NCBI GenBank assembly: GCA_000437755.1
Contig: FR900183.1
Location: 41,336 to 53,052, forward strand
DNA length: 11,717 nucleotides
Reading direction: 5' to 3'
Source: Roseburia sp. CAG:303
Lineage (GTDB): Bacteria; Bacillota; Clostridia; Lachnospirales; Lachnospiraceae
Below, in pieces: positions 1 to 7,618 of the stretch. A program made the translations under genes and the position numbers. Under the pieces are notes generated by a model. That model saw nothing but the letters and a program-made list of their open reading frames with translations, was not told the origin of the DNA and ran no database searches. Each line of letters begins with the position of its first letter. Within the stretch, counting starts at the first letter, position 1.

Positions 1-660
1 AATACACTGTATACCGTAAAGGGATATTATACCGAGGATCTGGGTGTGGATTTCGTTGTATCCGAAGAAGCGGTGGCATATTTTGAGAAGGCATTGCTTG
101 ATAACAATAAGAAGTGCTATATTTATACAGATTTTACAGATGCACAGGAGGGGAAGAAAAAGATTGAGAGTATTTTTTCCGATGAGGTAAAAGAAAATCT
201 CAGCATTACAGTTGAAAATGAGGCGGAAGATGCATTTTTTAAGGTCAGGGAAGCAAATAAAGCGGAACTGGAACAGAGGATTCTTCTGATTCTTGCAATA
301 TTTCTGATTTCACTGATTATTTTATATTTTATTATGAAATCAAAGACGATCGCAAGAATTCAGGATATGGGAGTATATCGTATGCTTGGTATTTCAAAGG
401 GGAATATTTATGCGATGTTTGCATGGGAAAATATTTTGTTGAGCAGTGAGACATCGCTGATTGCGGTTCTGATTACCGTACTGGTGATAAAACAGATCTC
501 CGGAATAAAATCTCTGGGATTAACACTCATATTTCCATGGTATGCCGTGGCAGGAACAATTCTGCTGCTGTATGCATTAAATATTCTGATTGGACTGCTT
601 CCGGTACGGAGACTGTTAAAGCTTCCACCGGCACAGCTGGCTGCGAAGTATGATATTTAA
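1..660 (+). CDS. ABC transporter FtsX-like permease, C-terminal part (5' end outside window)
   Basis: The reading frame is open from base 1 to the TAA at 658-660, so this is the 3' end of a longer gene; the GTG at 46 is only an internal codon. The visible 219 residues contain the end of an extracytoplasmic domain and three membrane segments at about visible residues 94-112, 149-163 and 179-200. Between them is the cytoplasmic coupling region with RIQDMGVYRMLGISK and MFAWEN, and the chain ends LPPAQLAAKYDI. This closely follows the last ~220 residues of the 897-aa protein at 3252-5945 (shared GVYRMLGISK, MFAWEN, LPPAQLAAKYD), so the two are paralogues. By analogy the full protein probably carried an N-terminal ATPase domain, but that part is not visible. 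The family exports or extracts peptides and lipids at the membrane; the substrate is unknown. Confidence 0.93.
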   Translation, partial: NTLYTVKGYYTEDLGVDFVVSEEAVAYFEKALLDNNKKCYIYTDFTDAQEGKKKIESIFSDEVKENLSITVENEAEDAFFKVREANKAELEQRILLILAIFLISLIILYFIMKSKTIARIQDMGVYRMLGISKGNIYAMFAWENILLSSETSLIAVLITVLVIKQISGIKSLGLTLIFPWYAVAGTILLLYALNILIGLLPVRRLLKLPPAQLAAKYDI

Positions 661-668
661 GTGACAAC

Positions 669-678
669 ATGATTGGAA
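669..678 (+). repeat. Left copy of 10-bp direct repeat (putative target-site duplication)
   Basis: ATGATTGGAA here recurs exactly at 886-895. The two copies immediately flank the palindromic element at 679-885, as expected for a duplication made on insertion. The identity stops at both ends of the 10-mer. Confidence 0.7.
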
Positions 679-885
679 TAGGTAATTGCGAAACACTTAA
701 ATTTTTGTAAATGCATATGCAAATGAAACATTACACGAAGGCACGCTCCCGCTACATTCGGCTGGTAGCGGTACTAAGATGCTAAAATACAGCATCTAAG
801 TGCCGACCGCCTCATAGTACCTTCTTAGTAATTGTTTGATTTACATATACAATAAAGACAAATTATAAGTTTCGCAATTAACTAA
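679..885. mobile_element. MITE-like palindromic element, ~207 bp, non-coding
   Basis: The outer ends are inverted repeats: TAATTGCGAAAC at 683-694 and its exact complement at 869-880, with a further near match out to 679 and 884. The arms stay imperfectly complementary along their whole length: GCATATGCAAAT near 713 faces the complement of the stretch near 840-850, and GAAGGCAC faces GTACCTTC. They meet at a tight central hairpin, AGATGCT (778-784), 6-nt loop, AGCATCT (791-797). No plausible ORF lies inside. A 10-bp direct repeat flanks it exactly. Terminal inverted repeats, a target duplication and no transposase are the hallmarks of a MITE mobilised in trans. The transposase family is not identifiable from the sequence; a 10-bp duplication limits the choice. 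I see no T-run after the hairpin, so it is not an obvious terminator, and no clear outward promoter. Confidence 0.7.
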
Positions 886-895
886 ATGATTGGAA
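886..895 (+). repeat. Right copy of 10-bp direct repeat, overlapping the RBS of the next gene
   Basis: Second exact copy of ATGATTGGAA (first at 669-678). Its final GGAA forms part of the GGAAGG (892-897) that serves as Shine-Dalgarno sequence for the ATG at 908. The duplication therefore left the downstream gene's ribosome binding site intact. Joining 668 to 886 restores a compact 30-bp gap between the TAA at 660 and the ATG at 908. Confidence 0.7.
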
Positions 896-907
896 GGATA
901 AAGGGAT

Positions 908-3259
908 ATGATAAGATTAACCGATGTATCAAAATATTACCGGAGTAACCAGAATGTAACCCTGGGACTGCATAAGATAAATCTTGAATTTCATCCAGGG
1001 GAGTTTGCCGTTATTACTGGAGAGAGCGGAAGTGGAAAATCCACACTGCTGAATGTCATCAGTGGAAGTGATTCCTATGATGAGGGGGAGATGTACATAG
1101 AGGGGCAGGAAACGTCCTGTTACGACAAGGCAGACTGGGAACAGTACCGCCGGGAAAAGATAAGTTTCATTTATCAGAATTATAATCTGATAGATTCTTT
1201 TACCGTTTTACAAAATGTAAAATCAGCCCTCTTAATACGAATTCCGCAGATGGATGAAAAGGAAGCGGACAGGAAAGCACTGGAATATATCCGGAAAGTA
1301 GGACTGGAGAAACAGGCGAAGAAGAAAGCAAGCCACCTTTCCAGCGGACAGAAGCAGAGATTATCCATTGCACGGGCATTGGCAAAGGAGACGGAGATCA
1401 TTGTGGCAGATGAACCGACCGGAAATCTGGATGCCCAGAACAGTAAGGAAGTGGTTCGGCTTTTAAGTGAACTGTCAAAAGATCGTCTGGTCATCATGGT
1501 TACACATAATTATGACGAAGTCGGGCAGTTTGCGACAAGAAAGATCCGGATGTATGACGGGGAAGTTGCAGAAGATATCCGTCTGCGGGAAGCCGCACCC
1601 GTGGAGAAGAAAGAGGTGAAAGAGGAGAAACATGGGCGACAGGATGCACGCAGGATAAAAAAAGAACAGAAGGTGCTGGCAAAGCGCATGATTCATATGA
1701 TCCGGGGAGCAAAACCACATAATCTGATGGTATTAATTGTGCTGTTTTTATTCCTTTCCGTGTCCATCTACATTTTCTTTGGGGCATTTAAACAGTCGCT
1801 GGATTTTTCAACGGCAAAGAATTATTCCGATAAAACCTATGTGAAAGAGGAACGGACAAGAATCAGTGTAAGGAAAAGCGACGGTTCTTCTGTGACCGGT
1901 GAAGATGCAGAGAAGCTTAAGAAATTAAACTATGTAACTTCCGTGGATTTGTATGATGTGGTGAATGATATTATTTATGCGGAAAACATGGGAGAGGATT
2001 ATACCTGTTCCGAGCGGGCTGCCGGCGGAGTAGGGGAACAGCTTCCAAAAACGCAGGTAGTTATACAGAACGAGGGTAAGATGCTGCGAACTGTGACTGC
2101 CCTTGGGTCTGGCGTGAAAGAAGGAGATATGCCGCAGGCATGGAATGAGATTGTTGTAAATTCGGATGATGCTGCCCTGATTGGAACGGAGAAGAAATTC
2201 TATGTGTGGAGAAAATATAACTGGCAGAAGAACAGTATCTGTGTCAATGCTGTCATTACAGGAATTACAGATCAGGGAGAAAGCGGACAGATCTATATAT
2301 CGGAAACGATGGCAAAGGTTCTGAACGTGACGGCAAAAAGGCTGGATAATTATATGTTCTATGGCATTTACGGTGCTGAACAGGATGTAAAAGGATTGTG
2401 TGAAACCAGTGTTACACCGGAGATGATTACTTCAGAGAACAAGCTGCAGCAGTATTCCCGAGAAGAACAGGAGAATCCGATATTTATACCAAACAATGAA
2501 CTCTCCGGAAATGAAATTCTGTTATCCGATAATTTTTACTGTGATGCCTATATCACAGTTTCGCAGCAGGGCGTGTTCCAGAAGCCGGTGCAGGATACCG
2601 CATATCTGTTCTGGGGAGCGGCAAGTGCCAGACAGCAGAAGGTGCTTCAGGTTCTTGAAGGTATGACGGAACATGGTTCTTCCGTGATCGAAATAAGTCA
2701 GGAACTGTTTGATGAAATCTATCCGGATCAGGATTCTCATCAGCTCTCCGTGTATATCAGGGATTATGCCTATATGGACAGAGTGCTGAAGAAAATCGAA
2801 GGAGCCGGATATCAGGCGGTAAGTACCTTCCGGGCAGGAAGTACGGACTATAACGAGGATAAGATGCAGCAGCAGACGGGACGGATGCTGTTCTCCTTTG
2901 GGGCACTGGTAACGATCTTCGTGGTCGGATTGCTGCTCATTGCACTGATTATGAATTTCAGAAAAAAAGATTACCAGATTCTGATGTTAATGGGACTTGG
3001 CAGAAGGGAAGCGGATCTGATGAATCGTACCGATATCATTGAAAATGGCATAACAGCACTTGCAGGAACATTGCTGTTTGTTTTTGTGGCAGACAGGACG
3101 AACCTTCCGTTTGTCGCCGGAGCAGTCAGGTACTATGATGTTCCGGGATATCTTCTGTATCTGCTTATTATGGGAGCGATGTTTATTCTTTTGACGAGAA
3201 AAGTGCGTCTGGAGAAGCGAAGAAAGAAGGGCAGAGGAAAGGAGAAAACAGATGATTAA
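908..3259 (+). CDS. Fused ABC transporter ATP-binding/FtsX-like permease protein (783 aa)
   Basis: An ATPase domain and a four-TM permease sit on one chain. The ATPase (about residues 1-225) has Walker A GESGSGKS (38-45), Q-loop Q90, signature LSSGQ (144-148, serine in place of the usual first glycine), Walker B IIVADE (164-169) and H-loop H200. A very basic, charged linker (about 226-268) leads to TM1 (272-294). A ~365-residue extracytoplasmic domain and TM2-TM4 (about 661-683, 714-730, 748-764) follow. This is the MacB-like layout (NBD, TM1, large outer domain, three TMs), which works as a dimer to move peptides or lipids rather than as a classical channel. No MacA-type adaptor is in the window. 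The C-terminus is a lysine/arginine-rich tail and lacks the LPPAQLAAKYD ending of its neighbours. The start follows GGAAGG at 892-897. The stop overlaps the next gene by 8 bases, so the two products probably form a heterodimer. Substrate unknown; antimicrobial peptide resistance is a guess from the family. Confidence 0.9.
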   Translation: MIRLTDVSKYYRSNQNVTLGLHKINLEFHPGEFAVITGESGSGKSTLLNVISGSDSYDEGEMYIEGQETSCYDKADWEQYRREKISFIYQNYNLIDSFTVLQNVKSALLIRIPQMDEKEADRKALEYIRKVGLEKQAKKKASHLSSGQKQRLSIARALAKETEIIVADEPTGNLDAQNSKEVVRLLSELSKDRLVIMVTHNYDEVGQFATRKIRMYDGEVAEDIRLREAAPVEKKEVKEEKHGRQDARRIKKEQKVLAKRMIHMIRGAKPHNLMVLIVLFLFLSVSIYIFFGAFKQSLDFSTAKNYSDKTYVKEERTRISVRKSDGSSVTGEDAEKLKKLNYVTSVDLYDVVNDIIYAENMGEDYTCSERAAGGVGEQLPKTQVVIQNEGKMLRTVTALGSGVKEGDMPQAWNEIVVNSDDAALIGTEKKFYVWRKYNWQKNSICVNAVITGITDQGESGQIYISETMAKVLNVTAKRLDNYMFYGIYGAEQDVKGLCETSVTPEMITSENKLQQYSREEQENPIFIPNNELSGNEILLSDNFYCDAYITVSQQGVFQKPVQDTAYLFWGAASARQQKVLQVLEGMTEHGSSVIEISQELFDEIYPDQDSHQLSVYIRDYAYMDRVLKKIEGAGYQAVSTFRAGSTDYNEDKMQQQTGRMLFSFGALVTIFVVGLLLIALIMNFRKKDYQILMLMGLGRREADLMNRTDIIENGITALAGTLLFVFVADRTNLPFVAGAVRYYDVPGYLLYLLIMGAMFILLTRKVRLEKRRKKGRGKEKTDD

Positions 3260-5945
3260 GATTAGAAATCTGAATAAATATTATCATAAAGGAAAATCAA
3301 ATGAAATTCATGTCATTGACAATACAAGCTTAACGCTGGAGAATACAGGACTTGTGTGTATTCTTGGAGAAAGCGGTTCGGGAAAAACAACACTGATGAA
3401 TACCATAAGCGGTCTGGATAATTTTCATGACGGAGAGATTGAAATTGATGGAACCGTGGTAAAAAAATATGGGGATAAAAATCAGGAAATGGTAAGAAAT
3501 GAAAAATTTGGCTATATTTTTCAGAATTATTACCTTCTTCAGGATCGTACCGTGGAATATAATCTTATGCTGGGTTTAAGCCTGTATGATATACCGGATG
3601 AGGAGAAGCAGGAAAGAATCGACTATGTGCTGAAAGCCGTGGATATGTGGAAATATAAAAAACGGAAAGTATCCAACCTGAGTGGCGGACAGCAGCAGAG
3701 AATCGCTATCGCCAGGGCATTGAGCAAATCACCGAAAATTATATTTGCGGATGAACCGACCGGGAATCTGGATGAAGCAAATACCATGAGAATTATGAGT
3801 ATTTTAAAGAAGATATCCGAGAAATGTCTGGTTGTGCTGGTCACGCATGAGAAAGCCATTGCAGATTTCTTTGCGGACCGGATTCTGTGGATCAGCGATG
3901 GAAAGATTCAGAAGGAAGTGGACAGATCTCAGTCGGATTCCTATGAATATGTGGAAGATGTGAATCTTTATCTGGGAGAATATGAGAAGCAGGAAGTGGA
4001 AGATGGCAATATTTCATTGGAAATATACGCAAATGAGCCGGTACCGCAGACGGATATACAGCTGATCTGTGAAAATGGAAAAGTCTATCTGAAAGCGGCA
4101 GAGGATCAGGAAATTATTTTTCTGGACAGTACGGACGAAAAGAAAATGTTAGAGGGAAAGAAGCCGGTTGTCGATATGGAAGATTTAAAATCATTTGAAT
4201 TTTCCTTAGAGCATATCCGGGGAGCAAAGCGTCCGAAGATGAGTGCCGCAGAAATACGGGAACTGGCGATGGATAATATCCGTGCATTTGGAAAAAAACA
4301 GCTCTTTCTTATCATTACGCTGTTGTTAATGTCGGTATTAACTGTTCTGACTCAGCAGAATTTTCTTGCGGTGCAGCGGGTGGATGAGAAAAGCATTCTA
4401 ACAGAAGATTCCCATTATTATCATCTGACCGCACAGAAAAATGCCATGATTACGGACAGTGAATACAGGGAAGAATTTTCACAGATGATAGACAAATTGT
4501 CAGAAGCGGGAATTGAAAATGCAGTGGTTCCGGTGGTACAGCTCAGTTACCGTTATCAGGGATTTGAACAGATGGAGGAGATAACTTATACTCTGAAAAA
4601 TTATACTCTGGTAACACTGGATAAAGTAGGGGAAAAAGATCTGATCTATGGAAGAATGCCGGAAAATGATATGGAAATCGTAGTGGATCAATGGGTAATC
4701 GAAAACTTTATCCAGGATAATCCACAGGTAGAGATTGCAATGAGCGATATCAGCCAGGCTGTCGGTGCATCGATCGTCACAAAGGAAGGAATGGAAATGA
4801 CGATCACAGGAGTCGCGGCAACAAACCAGCCGGATATCTATGTGGATAGAGATACACTGGTAGCAATGGCAAGTGTATATGTCAATTATAAGACAGACAC
4901 AAAGGCAAAAGAAGAATATGCCGGCTATGAGGGAACAGATCTCGGCATGGATGAAAGCGGAAGATTAAAAGTACTGGTTTCAGAAAAAGCCATGCAGATC
5001 AAATTCCGTGACGATATGATCCGGCAGTATGGAGATCTCGAAGCCTGTCACGAAGTAGTGGAGCAGCTCGAAATACAGGCAGAATATGTCGGCAAGGTAT
5101 CTTATGGCTCGGCATATTCCGCAGAAGATGCGGTAAGGGAGCTTCCATATGCAAGACAGAGGCTGGAAGAGAAAGAGAAAAAATATGGAATAACCTATGA
5201 AGAATATGAGCAGTTAATAGATGTCAACGCAGAAGATGCAGCCTATAAAACCTATAGTTATGAAGGAATATTAACCAACGGGGTACCGTTTGTGACTGCT
5301 GGATATTTCCCGACCAATTATGGTATCGATTATATTATTTCCGATGATTCGGTGCAATATATTGCAAAAAGTATTATGAACACCGGCAAAGAATGTTATC
5401 TTTACATCGAAGATGACAGTATATCGGAAGAGGCTCTGTTAAAGCAGGTTCAGTCTATAATCGGAGATGAAATAGCAGGAAATATAACATTAAGCATAAA
5501 AAATGAAGCACATACGGACATGGATAAATTCCTTCAGGAAAAGCAGAGAAAAATCGGAATACAGATAGTAATGTTAGTCACGGTATTTGCCATCACACTG
5601 ATTATTCTATATTTTATGATGAAAACAAATGTAGTGACAAGAATGCAGGATCTGGGTGTTTACCGTATGCTCGGTATTTCAAAACACAGCATTATGGCCA
5701 TGTTTGCCTGGGAAAATATAGTGATTACCAGTTATACCTCACTCGTGGGAGTGATAGCAACGACAGCGGTTACATGGGTACTGTCAAGGATTCCTTCGCT
5801 TGGAATGGAATACGATTATCCTTGGCAGATTCTCATTGCTACCATAGCAGCACTCTATCTGTTCAATGTTGTCATTGGAATATTGCCGGTCAGAAAGATG
5901 TTAAGACTGCCACCGGCACAGCTTGCAGCAAAATATGATTTTTAA
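3252..5945 (+). CDS. Fused ABC transporter ATP-binding/FtsX-like permease protein (897 aa)
   Basis: This is the partner of the preceding fused transporter, starting 8 bases before that gene's stop, with AAAGGAG at 3238-3244 as ribosome binding site. The ATPase domain shows Walker A GESGSGKT (39-46), Q91, canonical LSGGQ (143-147), Walker B IIFADE (163-168) and H199. Residues ~230-330 form an unusual acidic, partly beta-strand-like insert between ATPase and permease, absent from the 783-aa partner, ending in an IRGAK motif that both share just before TM1 (351-367). A ~400-residue extracytoplasmic domain follows, rich in charged residues and with a probable helical hairpin around residues 600-650. 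TM2-TM4 lie at about 768-790, 823-844 and 858-879, with the coupling region GVYRMLGISK and the ending LPPAQLAAKYDF. It is paralogous to the truncated gene at 1-660. Transcription should end at the hairpin right after the stop. The MacB/FtsX-type mechanism is inferred from domain order; the substrate is unknown. Confidence 0.92.
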   Translation: MIKIRNLNKYYHKGKSNEIHVIDNTSLTLENTGLVCILGESGSGKTTLMNTISGLDNFHDGEIEIDGTVVKKYGDKNQEMVRNEKFGYIFQNYYLLQDRTVEYNLMLGLSLYDIPDEEKQERIDYVLKAVDMWKYKKRKVSNLSGGQQQRIAIARALSKSPKIIFADEPTGNLDEANTMRIMSILKKISEKCLVVLVTHEKAIADFFADRILWISDGKIQKEVDRSQSDSYEYVEDVNLYLGEYEKQEVEDGNISLEIYANEPVPQTDIQLICENGKVYLKAAEDQEIIFLDSTDEKKMLEGKKPVVDMEDLKSFEFSLEHIRGAKRPKMSAAEIRELAMDNIRAFGKKQLFLIITLLLMSVLTVLTQQNFLAVQRVDEKSILTEDSHYYHLTAQKNAMITDSEYREEFSQMIDKLSEAGIENAVVPVVQLSYRYQGFEQMEEITYTLKNYTLVTLDKVGEKDLIYGRMPENDMEIVVDQWVIENFIQDNPQVEIAMSDISQAVGASIVTKEGMEMTITGVAATNQPDIYVDRDTLVAMASVYVNYKTDTKAKEEYAGYEGTDLGMDESGRLKVLVSEKAMQIKFRDDMIRQYGDLEACHEVVEQLEIQAEYVGKVSYGSAYSAEDAVRELPYARQRLEEKEKKYGITYEEYEQLIDVNAEDAAYKTYSYEGILTNGVPFVTAGYFPTNYGIDYIISDDSVQYIAKSIMNTGKECYLYIEDDSISEEALLKQVQSIIGDEIAGNITLSIKNEAHTDMDKFLQEKQRKIGIQIVMLVTVFAITLIILYFMMKTNVVTRMQDLGVYRMLGISKHSIMAMFAWENIVITSYTSLVGVIATTAVTWVLSRIPSLGMEYDYPWQILIATIAALYLFNVVIGILPVRKMLRLPPAQLAAKYDF

Positions 5946-5949
5946 AAGA

Positions 5950-5980
5950 AACCCAGAAGGTTCTGCCTTCTGGGTTTTCT
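5950..5980. terminator. Bidirectional rho-independent terminator between convergent genes
   Basis: An 11-bp perfect stem (AACCCAGAAGG, 5950-5960, with CCTTCTGGGTT, 5966-5976) and a 5-nt loop are followed by TTTTCT on the + strand. On the - strand the A-rich stretch 5943-5950 supplies a T-rich tail. It lies 4 bases after the ABC gene stop (5945) and about 10 bases from the end of the leftward gene at 5990, so it can serve both. Confidence 0.9.
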
Positions 5981-5989
5981 GTAGATATT

Positions 5990-7039
5990 TTATTCATTTT
6001 TATTATCTTCTGAGGAAGCTGCTTTATCCGTTTCGAGGATCTGTTTGTATGCTTTGATATTTTCTTTGGTATGTCCCCAGATGATATTCGGATAATGTTC
6101 ACGGATATAATCGGTAACAATGGTTACATGGGTTGCTTTCTTCTGGGATGCCAGCACGCGGATATTCTTAAATCCCCGCAGATGAAGGGTGTGATCCATC
6201 TTTATGTGTATGCCGAAGAAAGAAATAAGCTGACCATGGTTATATGCCAGTACAATCTGGTTCAAAGGCATAATGGATACTTCATGTCTGCCGAGGTTGA
6301 TGAAAAATTCGCTTGTAATGTACATACGTCCGGAAGTTACACAGATATTATTATCCAGCTCATCATTAATCATATCAACCATATCGAAATAACGCATATC
6401 CTTAAAATATGGCTTGATTCTGATATAAGCCGGATGGAGGTATGGTGCAATGACAATCAGAAGGTTAATCGCAATCAGATACAGACTGTAAAAAACAAGT
6501 ATAATTAACAGACCGTAAAAAATGTAATAAACACTGGGATTATAGTCATGCTCATCCATAATAACCGGGAAAGTAATGGAGGATAGTCCGTCATAGGTCC
6601 ACTGGATGGATTTTGCGAAAGATTCCATCATACTTCTGGAGAGCCCGTCCGGCTCTTCAAATTTTGCCGAAATCGTGACATTTTCCAATATTTCCGGAAT
6701 ATCGCTGACGGATTTGTAATTCATGTCCAGTTTGTAAAACATACATTTGTCACTGGACAGATCGTAATAATAAACAGAGGAGACAGCATCTCCTTTCATA
6801 ATATTGTAGCCCGTATATTTTAAAAGAGGAATACTGACAGTTATATTATTTTCCCCCTTTGTATAAGCCGAATACGCATCAAAAGAATTCTTATATAAAG
6901 TAGGATGAAAAACACTGTTAAAATCAATGACATTCAAGGTAATTAATGCAAGCGATATGGTTAATACCGGCAGAATAAGATGCTGCAGGGAAAGAAGCCG
7001 TATCTCTTTTAAAATATTTATTTTTTTAAATCGTTTCAT
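5990..7039 (-). CDS. Uncharacterised two-TM membrane protein (349 aa)
   Basis: I do not recognise a named function. The N-terminus is short and basic (MKRFKKINILKEIR), followed by TM1 at about residues 19-38. A ~130-residue, probably extracytoplasmic, domain (40-168) follows, then a long hydrophobic stretch (about 170-199, one TM), then a ~150-residue cytoplasmic region. That region contains beta-strand-like repeats (VTSGRMYITSEFFINLG, VSIMPLNQIVLAYNH, FGIHIKMDHTLHLRG) resembling a PH-like or YcxB-type fold, though this is only a visual impression. The tail is charged and low in complexity. The ATG (7037-7039) follows GGTGAAGA at a short distance, and a strong promoter lies at 7115-7143. The gene is monocistronic: it is convergent with the ABC exporter genes and divergent from the cold shock gene. 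Similar small families occur in Lachnospiraceae as DUF proteins, but I cannot name one with confidence. Confidence 0.85.
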   Translation of the reverse strand: MKRFKKINILKEIRLLSLQHLILPVLTISLALITLNVIDFNSVFHPTLYKNSFDAYSAYTKGENNITVSIPLLKYTGYNIMKGDAVSSVYYYDLSSDKCMFYKLDMNYKSVSDIPEILENVTISAKFEEPDGLSRSMMESFAKSIQWTYDGLSSITFPVIMDEHDYNPSVYYIFYGLLIILVFYSLYLIAINLLIVIAPYLHPAYIRIKPYFKDMRYFDMVDMINDELDNNICVTSGRMYITSEFFINLGRHEVSIMPLNQIVLAYNHGQLISFFGIHIKMDHTLHLRGFKNIRVLASQKKATHVTIVTDYIREHYPNIIWGHTKENIKAYKQILETDKAASSEDNKNE

Positions 7040-7114
7040 ATCTTCACCATTTTATAAAATTGAAATAGCGATAAGGAATGGAAAAAGAGTTTCGTTCCAT
7101 TATCATCATGTATT

Positions 7115-7143
7115 AGTATACATGGATTTTACAGAGAGTTCAA
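7115..7143 (-). promoter_or_regulatory. Promoter of the 349-aa membrane protein gene
   Basis: On the - strand: TTGAAC (-35, plus positions 7138-7143), a 17-bp spacer and TATACT (-10, 7115-7120). Transcription would start near 7108, leaving a ~68-nt leader. The leader contains a small hairpin, AATGGAA/TTCCATT, with arms at 7077-7083 and 7095-7101. Confidence 0.65.
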
Positions 7144-7178
7144 GGATAATTTTGACGGAATTAGTGGACTGATTTTCA

Positions 7179-7207
7179 TTGACAGAGTAAGGTAAATATG
7201 TTATTCT
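7179..7207 (+). promoter_or_regulatory. Promoter of the cold shock protein gene
   Basis: A perfect TTGACA -35 (7179-7184), a 17-bp spacer and TATTCT as -10 (7202-7207). The start would fall near 7214, giving a leader of only ~38 nt. The leader opens with a small hairpin GGTC/GACC (7215-7227) and carries the palindrome TTTAAAATTT just before the ribosome binding site. Confidence 0.6.
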
Positions 7208-7251
7208 TTAACAAGGTCCGAGAGACCAGATTTAAAATTTGGAGGTACACT

Positions 7252-7449
7252 ATGAAAGGTACAGTAAAGTGGTTTAACAACCAGAAGGGTTACGGTTTCA
7301 TTTCAGATGAGGCAGGAAACGATGTTTTTGTTCATTACTCAGGAATCGCAACAGATGGCTTCAAGTCATTAGAAGAAGGTGCTGCAGTAGAATTCGACGT
7401 AGTTGAAGGAGCAAAGGGACCTCAGGCAACAAACGTAACAAGATTATAA
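7252..7449 (+). CDS. csp: Cold shock protein, CspA family (65 aa)
   Basis: This is a single cold shock domain that fills the whole protein, the usual bacterial length of 65-70 aa. It binds single-stranded RNA and DNA through an OB-fold and is thought to melt mRNA structure at low temperature or in rapid growth. RNP1 is KGYGFI (residues 12-17) and RNP2 is VFVHYS (25-30); the opening MKGTVKWFNNQKGYGFI and closing GPQATNVT are typical. The ATG at 7252 is preceded by a near-perfect GGAGGT at 7241-7246 with a 5-nt gap. The frame is open further upstream (from the ATG at 7198), but that extension has no ribosome binding site and overlaps the -10 box, so it is rejected. The gene is monocistronic with its own promoter; the next rightward terminator is the hairpin at 7568. 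Confidence 0.97.
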   Translation: MKGTVKWFNNQKGYGFISDEAGNDVFVHYSGIATDGFKSLEEGAAVEFDVVEGAKGPQATNVTRL

Positions 7450-7564
7450 TCATATGGTTAAATGATGTGCCTTTTTCAGTATAGAATTTCGTAATTGTTA
7501 CATATTTTTATTAATTTTTTCGTTTTTTTATGTGAATGAGCAATTATTTTAAACACGATTGATG

Positions 7565-7598
7565 AAGAAAGGGACTGCGGATGCAGTCCCTTTTCTTT
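7565..7598. terminator. Bidirectional rho-independent terminator
   Basis: An 11-bp stem (AAAGGGACTGC 7568-7578, GCAGTCCCTTT 7583-7593) with a 4-nt GGAT loop, then TTCTTT on the + strand; upstream GAAGAAA gives a T-rich tail on the - strand. It sits between the convergent csp and DUF1836 genes. The ~115 bases between csp and this hairpin are very AT-rich, with runs of T at about 7503-7529, and hold no gene that I can support. Confidence 0.88.
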
Positions 7599-7618
7599 GG
7601 TGTTATAGAAGTTCTTTA

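Noticed and set aside
679..885. Terminator or riboswitch reading of the palindrome between the ABC genes
   Set aside because: No T-run follows either arm and the exact flanking 10-bp direct repeat is better explained by insertion.
6071..6508. 145-codon open frame on the + strand
   Set aside because: It lies wholly antisense to the 349-aa membrane protein gene, which has a promoter, a start with ribosome binding site and membrane segments; the + frame has no recognisable domain.
7198..7251. N-terminal extension of the cold shock protein
   Set aside because: It overlaps the predicted -10 box, lacks a ribosome binding site and would precede a complete cold shock domain that already starts normally at 7252.
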